A model generated the notes under the pieces. It did no database searches. It saw only the letters and a program-made list of their open reading frames with translations, and was not told the origin of the DNA. A stretch of 64,000 bases of DNA, taken from Lachnoclostridium phytofermentans (GTDB lineage: Bacteria > Bacillota > Clostridia > Lachnospirales > Lachnospiraceae). Location of the stretch: assembly GCF_000733755.1 (NCBI RefSeq), contig NZ_JPOF01000006.1:62001-126000 (forward strand), in the 5' to 3' direction. How positions within the stretch are numbered: position 1 is the stretch's first letter; every line of letters begins with the position of its first letter. Below are positions 26,860 to 36,532 of this stretch, piece after piece. The translations under genes and the position numbers were made by a program.

Positions 26860-29226
26860 GTGAAATTAATTAAGCTTAGTTCTTTATCCATACTGACTAT
26901 ATTAGCACTTAGTATTCTTTTGTCTGGCTGTAAAACCAGAGAGAAGGATGCGGTACATAATGATGTTGAGGCATCAATTATGCCAGAAGCATCTGTAACA
27001 CCGGTGGAAGTAAAAGCAACGCAACGAGTAAAAAATTCTTTGGTTAGTGAAGGGAACAACTATCGTATTAAGAAGGTACTGGATAAGATGAAGAATGGTG
27101 AAAAAACAACCATTGCTTATCTGGGTGGCTCCATTACCGAAGGGTATCTGGTGAATTCTAATCAAAACTTTGCGATTAAGACAACAAAATACCTGCAGCA
27201 AAAATATCAAAATACAAACATTGAGCGTATTAACGCAGGACTTAGTGGAACCTCATCTACAATAGGCTTACTAAGAGTAAAAAAAGATGTTCTTTCCTAT
27301 TCACCCGATATTGTAATCATTGAATTTGCTGTCAATGATTCAAACGATGCAGTTAGTAAAATGGCATATGAGAGCCTAGTAACCGAATGCCTTAACTCAG
27401 AATCAAAACCGGCTGTTATATTATTATTTACGGTCACGAAAGCAGGATATACCTGTGAAGAACATATGAAAAAGGTCGGGGAAGCATTTGAACTACCGAT
27501 GATTAGTATAAAACAGGCCATTGGGCCAGAGATAGAAGCAGGGAAGATGACATGGGAGGATTACGCAAGCGACGAAGCACATCCAACGAAAGACGGTCAC
27601 GAGTTTATTACAGAATGTCTGTCATATTATTTTGACGTAGCAGGTGCCAATAATACAGACGATACTGAAACTGATTATGCTAATGTAAGAGCATATGGCG
27701 CTCCTTATGCTTCTCTTACATTCTATAATAGTACTAATCTTTATCCAAATTCACTTGGTGGTTTTTTAGAAGGAAACTCAAATGTTACTCATTTTCCGAA
27801 TGGATGGATTTGGGGAAAAGAAGAAGCAGATTCCTTCCGATTTACCATGGAAGGTAGGAACCTTTTTTTATTATACAAAGAAGATAACAATGAAAATATG
27901 GGATGTATTGAGGTCTATATTGATGGAAAAAAGAAGGAAACTGTGAATGCAAACACGAAAGCAGGTTGGAATAATCCTCAAGTAGTAACATTATTAAATG
28001 ATGTTACAGCGGGAAAACATGAAGTAGAACTAAGAGTCACTTCAGATACACAAGCAAAGAATTTTCATATCTTAGGCTTTGGTACTACTGGAACGATCGA
28101 GAGTAAAGAACGAATTATCCCGGAACTATTACCTTATACAGAAAGAGCAGTTCTTAATACAGGGAATACATATCGCCTGGAAGAGTTAATGAAAAGAGCA
28201 GAAGCCGGTGAAAAGCTCACTATCGGCTTTATCGGAGGCTCTATCACCATGGGCTCTGGTGCCTCTTCTTATGACAATTGTTATGCGAGAAAAATTTATG
28301 ATTGGTGGAGTAGTAATTTTAAAGAATCTACCTTTGAATTAGTCAATGCGGGAATAGGTGCAACTACTTCTCAATTTGCCTGTGCCAGAGTGAAAGAAGA
28401 TTTACTTTCGAAAAACCCTGATTTTGTCATTGTAGAGTTTAGTGTAAACGATGAAGGGACAGCAAAATATGGGGAGACTTATGAGAGCTTGCTTCGAATG
28501 ATATTAGAGAGTGAATCAAAACCTACGGTGATTGTTTTAAATATGGTACAATACAACAACGGAAATAATGCACAAAATAGACATAACGAGATAGCAAAAG
28601 CCTATGATTTACCTATCATTAGTATGAAAGAGAGTATCTATCAGGAGATTTTAAATGGTAATTTAACGGCACTTGATGTTTCTGCAGATAATCTCCATCC
28701 TAACGACCGCGGTCATGCATTAGCAGCAGAAATTGTTACAAGCTTCCTTGATAAGATTGCGAAAAATGAAATTACCTCTAAGGATGTTATCTATGAGATT
28801 CCTGTGGAAACACAAAGCTTAACAAGCATAAACTCTTATCGTTATGACAGTAGAAACTCGAAACCGAAATTATCTGGTTTTGAAAAGGACGCAACGAAGC
28901 AAAATGGAATCACAGATGTGTTTAAGAATGGTTATAGTGCTAAGAATGTGGGGGATTCCATCAAGTTTAACGTAACTGGTTCCTCTATTTCGCTCCAATA
29001 TAAGAAGAGCAACCGATTAAATGCTCCCAAAGCAATTGCAATTATTGATGGGGACGAAAGTAATGCGATTGATCTCGATGGAAATTATCCAAATGGTTGG
29101 GGAGATTGGCTTTATCTTCATGATCTAAAAGACAAATTAAAAAATGAAACTCATTCGGTAGAAATTCGTATTACAGAGGCAGGAGAGAATCCATTTTATC
29201 TTGTATCTGTTATTACGGCGGAATAA
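26860..29226 (+). CDS. Surface lipoprotein with two tandem SGNH acetylesterase modules
   Basis: GTG 26860 is the better start, five bases after GGAGG; the in-frame ATG at 26848 overlaps that site. The product is about 788 residues with lipobox LSGC. Module 1 has YLGGSITEG (Ser near residue 91), NAGLSGTSS, EFAVNDS and DEAHPTKDGH, then a beta-sandwich. Module 2 repeats the order with FIGGSITMGSG (Ser near 460), NAGIGATTSQF, EFSVNDE and DNLHPNDRGH plus a second beta-sandwich. Both triads look intact. Module 2 is close to the cytoplasmic esterase at 20916; module 1 has diverged. It likely deacetylates mannan outside the cell. Confidence 0.82.
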   Translation: MKLIKLSSLSILTILALSILLSGCKTREKDAVHNDVEASIMPEASVTPVEVKATQRVKNSLVSEGNNYRIKKVLDKMKNGEKTTIAYLGGSITEGYLVNSNQNFAIKTTKYLQQKYQNTNIERINAGLSGTSSTIGLLRVKKDVLSYSPDIVIIEFAVNDSNDAVSKMAYESLVTECLNSESKPAVILLFTVTKAGYTCEEHMKKVGEAFELPMISIKQAIGPEIEAGKMTWEDYASDEAHPTKDGHEFITECLSYYFDVAGANNTDDTETDYANVRAYGAPYASLTFYNSTNLYPNSLGGFLEGNSNVTHFPNGWIWGKEEADSFRFTMEGRNLFLLYKEDNNENMGCIEVYIDGKKKETVNANTKAGWNNPQVVTLLNDVTAGKHEVELRVTSDTQAKNFHILGFGTTGTIESKERIIPELLPYTERAVLNTGNTYRLEELMKRAEAGEKLTIGFIGGSITMGSGASSYDNCYARKIYDWWSSNFKESTFELVNAGIGATTSQFACARVKEDLLSKNPDFVIVEFSVNDEGTAKYGETYESLLRMILESESKPTVIVLNMVQYNNGNNAQNRHNEIAKAYDLPIISMKESIYQEILNGNLTALDVSADNLHPNDRGHALAAEIVTSFLDKIAKNEITSKDVIYEIPVETQSLTSINSYRYDSRNSKPKLSGFEKDATKQNGITDVFKNGYSAKNVGDSIKFNVTGSSISLQYKKSNRLNAPKAIAIIDGDESNAIDLDGNYPNGWGDWLYLHDLKDKLKNETHSVEIRITEAGENPFYLVSVITAE

Positions 29227-29285
29227 GAGTACTAATATTTTACTAAAAATAACCGATATAACACATATGAAAGGAGGGAATGTAT

Positions 29286-30041
29286 ATGGCGATATCCACA
29301 AACTATTATAACTATTCATCATCTTTGTTTTCTTCGACTTCTCATGGTTCTTCTAGTGGAAGTAGTAATGTCCTTTCACAGTATATGAGTATCAACAATG
29401 GAAGCTATAAGAAGTTACTTACTGCGTATTATAAAAAGATGGAAGAACAAGAGTCTGAATCTTCAAGTTCTACGCAAACTGCTTCAGAAAAATCTAAGAT
29501 ACTAGCTGCAAAAAAGGATGCTGACTCTCTAAAGGAAGCAACCGATAAACTTCTTACTACCGGAAAAAACTCCATTTGGGAGCAGGTAGAAAAAGAAGTG
29601 AAAGACGAGAAAACAGGAGAAATGGTTAAGGTAAAGGACTACGATTACGATCGTATTACAAAAGCAATGAATGAGTTTGCTTCGTCCTATAATTCTGTTT
29701 TGGAATCTTCTAGCAAACAAAACGACCTTTCTGTACTTAAGAAGACTGCGTATATGACAGGAATTACAAAGTCAAATAAAGTAGCCTTAGGTAAAATGGG
29801 GATTACAGTTGGAGCAGATAATAAACTAACAGTAGATGAGAGTAAGTTAAAATCAGCTGATATTAACAATTTAAAATCATACTTTACTGGTAGTAGCTCT
29901 TATGCAGGACGAATTCAAGGGAAAGCCTTTGATATTAGTCAGTCTGCAAAGAATGCTGTAAATTCTCTCAAAACTTACAACAGAAGTGGAAGTATCAATC
30001 AGTCTGGTGATCTTGGAAACTGGTTTGATATGGTTTGCTAG
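29286..30041 (+). CDS. FliD C-terminal-like secreted or structural protein of unknown role
   Basis: ATG 29286 is eight bases past AGGAGG (an in-frame ATG at 29280 is too close), giving 251 residues. A Ser-rich N-terminus (about 1-60) is followed by a charged helical part. The second half shows KKTAYMTGITKSNKVALGKM, then GITVGADNKLTVDESKLK, which resembles the C-terminal region of flagellar filament-cap protein FliD. No other flagellar gene is near. There is no signal peptide, as for proteins exported by the flagellar apparatus. The function is not known. Confidence 0.6.
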   Translation: MAISTNYYNYSSSLFSSTSHGSSSGSSNVLSQYMSINNGSYKKLLTAYYKKMEEQESESSSSTQTASEKSKILAAKKDADSLKEATDKLLTTGKNSIWEQVEKEVKDEKTGEMVKVKDYDYDRITKAMNEFASSYNSVLESSSKQNDLSVLKKTAYMTGITKSNKVALGKMGITVGADNKLTVDESKLKSADINNLKSYFTGSSSYAGRIQGKAFDISQSAKNAVNSLKTYNRSGSINQSGDLGNWFDMVC

Positions 30042-30070
30042 TGACGACTCGTAAAACACGATGAGAAATG

Positions 30071-30133
30071 AAGTAGGGGTAATGGATAACTTATTGAAAT
30101 ATAGATTCTATAAGTTATCCATTACCCCTACTT
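30071..30133. terminator. Bidirectional terminator between convergent genes
   Basis: A perfect 23-base-pair inverted repeat (30071-30093 with 30111-30133) with a 17-base loop lies between the FliD-like gene (plus) and the TtcA-type gene (minus). Flanking T-rich and A-rich bases suit termination in both directions. Confidence 0.8.
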
Positions 30134-30161
30134 TAAATTTAATGAAATCTACAATTACCTA

Positions 30162-30914
30162 TCATGAAATACTCTTCAAGGGATGCTCATCCACCATCTT
30201 TTTCTTCCAATCAGGTAATAAACCTTCCGTTACTGCATGGAATAGTCTAACCTTTGCACCTGGATGTTCTTGGTTTAACTGCTTTACGAGGTTTTTTGCA
30301 TATTCTCGTTTGGTATAGCCATCAATTGGACATGGATTTTTTAAGACTGGTAGATCATATGCATTTTTAAATCCTATCACATCTGTTTCATCCACATAGA
30401 TAAGTGGCCTTATTAACGTAATATCCATTCGATCCAGATATGTAACTGGAGAAAACGTATAATATCGACCTTCAAATAACAAAGACATCAACGTTGTTTC
30501 AATAACATCATCCTTATGGTGAGCATAAGCAGATTTATTGCAGCCAAGCTCTTTCGCCTTATCATTAAAAGCACCTTTTCTCATCTTAGCACATAGAGAA
30601 CAAGGATTAGATTCTTTTCTTGATTCAAAAATAATAGGTGCAATCTCAGTATTTACAACGGTATAATTTACATCAAGTTCTTTACATAAAGCTTCTATTT
30701 TACTCGTATCAAAATTATCAAAACCTAAGCTAACAGTGATTGCTTCTAGGGTAAATTTCTTTGGGTAAAATCTCCTAAGGCCAGCCAGTGCATATAATAA
30801 TGTAAGACTGTCTTTTCCACCAGAGATACCGATAGCTATTTTATCCCCATCCTCAATCATCTGATAATCATCAATTGCTTTTCTCGTATAACTATATAAT
30901 TGCTGTAATTTCAA
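30162..30914 (-). CDS. ttcA: TtcA-family tRNA 2-thiolation protein (PP-loop ATPase)
   Basis: This 250-residue enzyme has the PP-loop GISGGKDSLTLLYAL near residue 30, used to adenylate a tRNA base before sulfur insertion. Paired cysteines PCSLCAK (about residue 105) and another Cys near residue 195 (PCPIDGYTKR) match the cluster-binding pattern of TtcA proteins, which make 2-thiocytidine at position 32. The start is TTG at 30914 after GATGAGG; an in-frame TAA lies just upstream. The gene is isolated and preceded by 30-base tandem repeats. Confidence 0.8.
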   Translation of the reverse strand: MKLQQLYSYTRKAIDDYQMIEDGDKIAIGISGGKDSLTLLYALAGLRRFYPKKFTLEAITVSLGFDNFDTSKIEALCKELDVNYTVVNTEIAPIIFESRKESNPCSLCAKMRKGAFNDKAKELGCNKSAYAHHKDDVIETTLMSLLFEGRYYTFSPVTYLDRMDITLIRPLIYVDETDVIGFKNAYDLPVLKNPCPIDGYTKREYAKNLVKQLNQEHPGAKVRLFHAVTEGLLPDWKKKMVDEHPLKSIS

Positions 30915-31321
30915 GTTTCCTCATCCCTTCTTTACTATACCGAAATATTCTCTTCTTATAAAAACTATACTGTCTATTTCTCTTCTTATAAAAACTATAC
31001 TGTCTATTTCTTTTCTTGTAAATAATCATACTGACCATTATAACATATCGGGAGTTTCGAGGGTAGATTTTTTTCTTATCCATAAACCAATGAATTAGAA
31101 GGGATAATTAGGTAATTTAATAAGCAGTGACGTGAATTAACACGTTTGATACAAAGAAATTTATAAATTCTTAATTTTTCATAAGTGGAATAAACTTCCT
31201 ATGATATGACAAAAGTTTTGAGAAATTATGACACAATTATAACAAATTTACTATGTATTCTATCCGTGTAGACCAAAAGAAAAAGCGATTTGGCTCGAAT
31301 ATGAAGTACAGCAGGTGAATT
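30915..31321. other. Spacer between divergent genes
   Basis: No gene is supported. The left part holds the tandem repeat at 30948-31037 in the upstream region of the TtcA-type gene. The right part contains AT-rich sequence before the amidase gene, with no promoter clear enough to call. Confidence 0.5.
30948..31037. repeat. Three 30-base tandem repeats upstream of the TtcA-type gene
   Basis: Units at 30948-30977 and 30978-31007 are almost identical (core ataaaaactatactgtcta), and 31008-31037 is a degenerate third copy. Read on the minus strand they contain a repeated purine-rich segment just ahead of the gene start, so they could affect its promoter or leader. Slippage-type length variation is possible. 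Confidence 0.75.
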
Positions 31322-33952
31322 ATGAGAAAGAAAATAAAAAACTATAAGAAAATGTGCGTGTTGTTAATTGTAAGCTTATTAATAAGTTCTGCTCCTATGG
31401 ATCAGGCGCAAGCAGCAAGTGGCCTTAAAATCTACAATTATACAACAAGTTCCCAGATGACTATTACGGAGAAACCCATCTCTTATGTTTTTAATGGGAA
31501 AACGATCCCTTTAGGAGATACTCCTGGTATATTATCAAGCAATGGAGTAGCATTAGGACCATACGTTAAAATCTTTAGAGATACATTAGGTATAAAAACA
31601 TTATACAATAAAGAGAAGAAGACAGTAACTCTAAGAGATGGTAAGACTACACTTGTTTTAACCTTAGGAAGTAAGACAGCAGTAGTAAATGGAAAATCTG
31701 TAACCATGAATGCAGCACCAATCTCAATTAAGTACTCTAAGGCAAAAAAAACCGCTATCTTAGTGCCCACAAGATTTGTTGCGGAAACCTTTGGTTATTC
31801 CTATGACTGGAACAGCTCAAGCTCTACGGTTACGATTACGAAACCATTAAACTTATTCTATGACAATCAGTCTGTGAGTTATACAGGAACGCAAGGAAGT
31901 GTTAAATTTGATGGTAAAAATGTGAATGTTTCCAATCTTCCAAGCATACTAATAGCAAATACCGCTATGACTCAAGCATACAAAGTCTTTGCAAAGAGTA
32001 TGGGTGTAACTTATAAGTATTCTGCAAGTAAGGGTACCGTTTCTTTTACAAAAGGTGACATAAATCTACGAATGGAATTAGATAGCAATCTTGCTTATTT
32101 AAATGATCAGGTGGTGGATTGTGGCGTAGCTCCAAAACTTGTTTACAATGAAGATAATAAAACAGAAGCAGTATTAGTACCTGCGCAATTCGTAGCGAAA
32201 GCTTTAGGTTACGATTATAATTGGAATTCTTCTACGAAGACTTCTGAAATCAAAACAACTAATAAAGTTGGTAAAGAGCCAAATATAACGATACCTCCAG
32301 TTTCACCAAGTACTCCAGGAGATGGCACCTTAAGTGAACTAGAATATTTTAATTGGACTTCGGAAGAAAGTTATCAATCCGTATTAGAAGAAGCGAAAAA
32401 TGCGATGAATTCTGATAACTTTATTAATACAGGTAGTACAAGTACCTCTCAATTTTTAAACCTAGATGCAAATCAAATATCTACAGATAAAGAAAAATAC
32501 CAGTTAACGTTTGGTCAGACAATTTCAAATGTAACTGCGTCAAAAGAAAACGATGAGCTAGTTTTAACCTTCGATAATATGATTGCTACAGACGCTATCT
32601 TTACCTTTGGTAATGAATTAGTGAAGGAAGCCAGAGTAATCTATGATGCTGTGAATAATCAAACAGACGTTATCTTTACCTTAGCGGATGCATCGGTAAA
32701 TTATGCGATGACATCTGAAAATGAGGGGAAAGGTTTATCCTTATCTCTCTATCCAAACTATCTTACACAGATAAGCTCTGGTAGAGATGAAAATGGGTCA
32801 GAGTATATATCTGTCACTGGTCTACAAGGAATTAAGCCAATAATAACAGAGGATGAGGACAGCATCTATATCTCCATACCGAATACGATTAATACCTTAG
32901 GTGATTATGATTTCTCGAATCAGGAAGAATTAACTTCTATGGTGTATGTATCGTTAAATACAACATCACCAAACAATGCCTTCCTAATTATTCAGAAACC
33001 AGCGCCAGAAGTTACCTACGAAATCCACGAGGATGGTTCCACCTTTACTTTATATATCGGTAAGGAAGAAGTAATTCCAGAAATTGATAATACGCCTCTT
33101 AACATTACGTTACCTAGCGGTGTAAGTTTGTCCGACATCTCTTCGGAAGACAACTACCATAAAAAGCAGATTTCCATACGTATCAGAGGAGATCATCGTT
33201 CCTTCTTTGAACAAAATCCTATTGTAAATACGTATGATAATGTAGCGAACATAAAGGTTTCTTATTCTTCTAGTAAAGGTACTGAAATACTTATTACTAC
33301 GAATGTAATTCAAGGTTTTGAATACACCATTGTGGATGGAAAACTACAAGTTACAATCGATAGACCAAGCGCAATCTATGATAAGATTATCATTCTTGAT
33401 GCAGGGCATGGAGGTAAAGACCCAGGAGCAGTTAGAGGAACTACTCAAGAGAAAGTAATTAACTTTAAAGTATTAAATGAATATGCAAAAGAATATTTTA
33501 CAGGCTCTGGAATTAAGGTTTACTACACAAGAATTGATGATACATTAATTCCATTAGCGGATCGTGCGGCATTTGCAAACCAGGTGGAAGCAGATTTCTT
33601 TATCAGTTTACACTGTAATTCAAGTACAAGCTCCGCTGCTCGTGGTACCAGTGTGTATTATAGTAGTATAAATAAGTCGAAAACATCAAGTGGATTAACA
33701 AGTAAGATATTAGCGAATACCTTGGTTAATAATCTATCCAAATCCTTAGGCACAAAGAATCTTGGAATCATTGATAAGGGATTTGTTGTTGTACGAGATA
33801 ATTCAGTTCCTGCTGTTTTAATCGAGTTAGCATTTTTAACAAACCCAAGTGACTTATCTATATTAACAAGTTCTACTTATCAAAAGAAAGCAGCAAAAAC
33901 TATTTATGATACAGTAGAGAGCTTATTTGAAGCTTATCCCACCAACCGATAA
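31322..33952 (+). CDS. Secreted N-acetylmuramoyl-L-alanine amidase with copper-amine-oxidase-N stalk domains
   Basis: The 876-residue protein has a signal peptide ending near AQAAS. Two copies of the copper-amine-oxidase N-terminal-like domain (about 45-180 and 185-315) each close with a VPxxFVAxxxGYxxxWNSS motif. A middle part rich in beta structure (about 350-680) resembles AMIN-type binding domains. The C-terminal zinc amidase (Amidase_3) begins IIILDAGHGGKDPG, with ISLHCNS and LIELAFLTN giving the His and Glu ligands. It cleaves peptide from glycan strands in the cell wall. The modular stalk makes it far longer than minimal amidases. Confidence 0.87.
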   Translation: MRKKIKNYKKMCVLLIVSLLISSAPMDQAQAASGLKIYNYTTSSQMTITEKPISYVFNGKTIPLGDTPGILSSNGVALGPYVKIFRDTLGIKTLYNKEKKTVTLRDGKTTLVLTLGSKTAVVNGKSVTMNAAPISIKYSKAKKTAILVPTRFVAETFGYSYDWNSSSSTVTITKPLNLFYDNQSVSYTGTQGSVKFDGKNVNVSNLPSILIANTAMTQAYKVFAKSMGVTYKYSASKGTVSFTKGDINLRMELDSNLAYLNDQVVDCGVAPKLVYNEDNKTEAVLVPAQFVAKALGYDYNWNSSTKTSEIKTTNKVGKEPNITIPPVSPSTPGDGTLSELEYFNWTSEESYQSVLEEAKNAMNSDNFINTGSTSTSQFLNLDANQISTDKEKYQLTFGQTISNVTASKENDELVLTFDNMIATDAIFTFGNELVKEARVIYDAVNNQTDVIFTLADASVNYAMTSENEGKGLSLSLYPNYLTQISSGRDENGSEYISVTGLQGIKPIITEDEDSIYISIPNTINTLGDYDFSNQEELTSMVYVSLNTTSPNNAFLIIQKPAPEVTYEIHEDGSTFTLYIGKEEVIPEIDNTPLNITLPSGVSLSDISSEDNYHKKQISIRIRGDHRSFFEQNPIVNTYDNVANIKVSYSSSKGTEILITTNVIQGFEYTIVDGKLQVTIDRPSAIYDKIIILDAGHGGKDPGAVRGTTQEKVINFKVLNEYAKEYFTGSGIKVYYTRIDDTLIPLADRAAFANQVEADFFISLHCNSSTSSAARGTSVYYSSINKSKTSSGLTSKILANTLVNNLSKSLGTKNLGIIDKGFVVVRDNSVPAVLIELAFLTNPSDLSILTSSTYQKKAAKTIYDTVESLFEAYPTNR

Positions 33953-34008
33953 GAGGGAATGGGATACAAAGAAAAAATAGAAAAATACCAATAGGATTTT
34001 CTAAACAA

Positions 34009-34041
34009 CAAAAGAAAGTTCGCCTAGCGTTCTTTCTTTTG
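34009..34041 (+). terminator. Probable terminator after the amidase gene
   Basis: CAAAAGAAAG at 34009-34018 pairs with CTTTCTTTTG at 34032-34041. The stem is only ten pairs, and the T run is inside the stem, so the call is tentative. Confidence 0.45.
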
Positions 34042-34088
34042 CTGTAATAAACAATTTATTTGTTTGAATAAAAGAAAGGTTGAACATA

Positions 34089-35558
34089 ATGTTTAAGAGA
34101 AAATGGAAGTTTATCTTAGCCTGGATGTTATTATTTGTGTTTGCGATCAATCAGGCTGTGCCAGCTTTGGCAGCGAGTGAGGAAGTTACCGATCCTTCGA
34201 TAAAGGCAACTTACCGCGTACTTAATCAAAAAGCAACGATAACATATGAAGTTAAAAGTACAGCAAAGTTAAAATCCTTTGTTTACCTACCAAGCCTAGT
34301 AACCTCAGAAAATAGTGCGAGATGGGCAGCATCGGGAAAAGAGTTACCAAAGAGTGGAAGTTTTGAAGTGAGTAAGTCTGGCTACTATTCTTTCCGTGCA
34401 GAGGATGTCAATGGGGGTGTAACTGTAAGTTATATCTATGTTGATATGGAATTTAAAGCTGTTTGGATATCCTATCTTGAGTTTAAGAGTACTGGATATA
34501 CCAAAGCAGAATTTGAAGCTCAAATTGATGAAATGTTTGATAATGTTGTGGATATGGGTATGAACGCTGTGGTTGTTCATGTTCGTCCTTTTGGCGATGC
34601 TATGTATGATTCTAGTTATTTCCCATGGTCAAAGTACATTAGTGGTACGCAAGGAAAAGACCCTGGGTTTGATCCACTAGAGTATATGGTGGAAGCAGCT
34701 CATGATAGAGGGCTCCAGTTCCATGCATGGTTAAATCCATATCGTATTACAACAAAAAACACAGACATAAAAACATTGGCAGCAGATAACCCAGCAAGAA
34801 AGTGGTTAACAGATAAGAAAAAATTAAATGATCGTAATGTTTTATCTTTTGATGGAAATCTCTATTACAATCCAGCAAAGTCTGAGGTACGTACCTTAAT
34901 TCGTAACGGTGTATTAGAAATCGTAAGAAATTATGATGTGGATGGAATTCATTTTGATGATTATTTTTATCCAACCTTAGGTTCTAGTTATAAGAAAGTG
35001 TTTGATGCAGCAGAATATAACAGTTATGTTAAATCATATAAAGAACAAGGGATTGCTGACGAGATACTTCCAATTGATGAATGGAGAAGACAGAATGTAA
35101 ACTTCTTAGTAAAGGGCGTTTACTCCGCAATTAAGAGAGAAAATCCTGATGTCGTATTTGGTATCAGCCCAGGAGGATTCCTTGATACATTACGCATGAA
35201 CGATCGTTATTATGTGGACGTTGATCGTTGGTTATCAGAACCAGGATATGTGGATTATATCTGTCCTCAGTTATATTGGAGTTTTGAACATAGTAAGTAT
35301 CCATTCGATGGCATATTAAATCGTTGGTTAGAACTTCGTAAGAATACAAATGTAAATGTCTATGTTGGTATTCCAGTTTACAAAGCTGGTTCGAATGAAG
35401 AACCAGAATTTAAGAAAAACACAAACATATTAGCGGATATGATTACAACCTGCCGTGACACTGAGCAAGTAGATGGCTATATGTTCTATCGCTATAATTA
35501 TTTCTATAGTAATGCAACACAGAAAGCATTAAAGAAGATGTTTAGTATTCTCAATTAA
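34089..35558 (+). CDS. Secreted GHL10-type (family 10 glycosylhydrolase-like) protein
   Basis: ATG 34089 gives a 489-residue protein with a signal peptide ending PALAAS. The in-frame TTG at 34080 abuts the GAAAGG site and is unlikely. A short N-terminal beta domain (about 30-120) precedes a barrel domain. The barrel has AVWISYLEF, MNAVVVHVRPFGDAMYDS, FHAWLNPYRI, GIHFDDYFYPT and YICPQLYWSF, the hallmark of the GHL10/DUF187 group. The biological substrate is not established for most members; peptidoglycan or cell-surface polysaccharide is plausible beside the amidase. Confidence 0.82.
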   Translation: MFKRKWKFILAWMLLFVFAINQAVPALAASEEVTDPSIKATYRVLNQKATITYEVKSTAKLKSFVYLPSLVTSENSARWAASGKELPKSGSFEVSKSGYYSFRAEDVNGGVTVSYIYVDMEFKAVWISYLEFKSTGYTKAEFEAQIDEMFDNVVDMGMNAVVVHVRPFGDAMYDSSYFPWSKYISGTQGKDPGFDPLEYMVEAAHDRGLQFHAWLNPYRITTKNTDIKTLAADNPARKWLTDKKKLNDRNVLSFDGNLYYNPAKSEVRTLIRNGVLEIVRNYDVDGIHFDDYFYPTLGSSYKKVFDAAEYNSYVKSYKEQGIADEILPIDEWRRQNVNFLVKGVYSAIKRENPDVVFGISPGGFLDTLRMNDRYYVDVDRWLSEPGYVDYICPQLYWSFEHSKYPFDGILNRWLELRKNTNVNVYVGIPVYKAGSNEEPEFKKNTNILADMITTCRDTEQVDGYMFYRYNYFYSNATQKALKKMFSILN

Positions 35559-35583
35559 TTAGTAATAAAACTAGAAAAGAATT

Positions 35584-35620
35584 AATGGCAGTAGCTGAAA
35601 TTATGGCTACTGCCATTTTC
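35584..35620 (+). terminator. Terminator after the GHL10-type gene
   Basis: A perfect 12-base-pair stem (35584-35595 with 35606-35617) with a ten-base loop is followed by a short T run. Confidence 0.75.
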
Positions 35621-35725
35621 CTTATAGTTTCTAATCACATGTTTTGCATAGTAAAAATGAATATGTAAACAATACTAAAAGATGGATGAGACGATTGATT
35701 TTTGAATAAATAAAATGAGGTCAGT

Positions 35726-35959
35726 ATGAAGGAAGAACAAAAAAGTTTTTATGATTATATGTTAGAACATGCAAAAGAGGAGTGTATCGAACAAACGAAA
35801 AATCTATTGTTAGAAAGTTTTAAGAAGCAAGAAAATGGAACATTTTCGTTAGAATATCAAAATGAGATTATTCCACAGTTAATGTCCTATATGAAAAGTG
35901 ATTACGTGGACGAAGTCAAAAGAATAATGACAAGATATAAAAACCAGGAAAAAGTTTAG
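35726..35959 (+). CDS. Small conserved-looking protein of unknown function
   Basis: This 77-residue, acidic and helical protein (MKEEQKSFYDYMLEHAKEEC...) begins after ATGAGGTCAGT and ends 27 bases before the phosphoesterase start, suggesting co-expression. It has no signal peptide or membrane segment. I do not recognise a family. Confidence 0.6.
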   Translation: MKEEQKSFYDYMLEHAKEECIEQTKNLLLESFKKQENGTFSLEYQNEIIPQLMSYMKSDYVDEVKRIMTRYKNQEKV

Positions 35960-35986
35960 ATTTATAGATACAGCATGGAGGTTATA

Positions 35987-36448
35987 ATGACAACAATAGC
36001 AATTATATCGGATACTCATGGAATATTACGTCCTGAAGTATGTGAGCATTTAAAACATGTAGATTATATACTTCATGCTGGTGATATTCATACGAAAGAA
36101 ATCTATGAAGAGTTATTAACTTATGCGCCATTATTTGTTGTAAGAGGTAATAACGATAAAGAGTGGGCTGAATTTTTACCTTCCACTTTAACAATCTCAG
36201 TGGACAACATTACCTTTTATCTTATTCATAATAAAAGAGAAATAAAACAACTACCACCAGAAGTAAATATCGTCGTATATGGTCATTCTCACAAATACTC
36301 CTTTGAGCGAAAAGACGATATTCTATGGCTAAATCCAGGAAGTTGTGGGCGGAAAAGATTCCATCAGGATGTTACGATGGCAATCCTTACCGTGGAAGAT
36401 GATCGATATAGAATATACAAAATAAATTTTAACACATCATATAGTTAA
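35987..36448 (+). CDS. YfcE-type metallophosphoesterase
   Basis: ATG 35987 follows GGAGG by seven bases (the in-frame ATG at 35975 precedes that site), giving 153 residues. All metal-binding motifs of the calcineurin-like YfcE/MJ0936 group are present: SDTHG, HAGDIH, GNND and GHSH. Such enzymes hydrolyse phosphodiesters with a two-metal centre; the natural substrate is usually unknown. The length is typical. Confidence 0.85.
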   Translation: MTTIAIISDTHGILRPEVCEHLKHVDYILHAGDIHTKEIYEELLTYAPLFVVRGNNDKEWAEFLPSTLTISVDNITFYLIHNKREIKQLPPEVNIVVYGHSHKYSFERKDDILWLNPGSCGRKRFHQDVTMAILTVEDDRYRIYKINFNTSYS

Positions 36449-36532
36449 CATACTGTTACATTACATTTTGATTCTATGTGTGATACAATATAAGCAAGAT
36501 AGATAATTTAAAATACAAAGGAGAGTTGAGCG

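Noticed and set aside
30948-31037. CRISPR array
   Set aside because: The repeats are directly adjacent without spacers and number only three.
30892-31083. 63-codon ORF upstream of the TtcA-type gene
   Set aside because: Its repeated peptide arises from the 30-base tandem repeats, and it overlaps the TtcA start in another frame.
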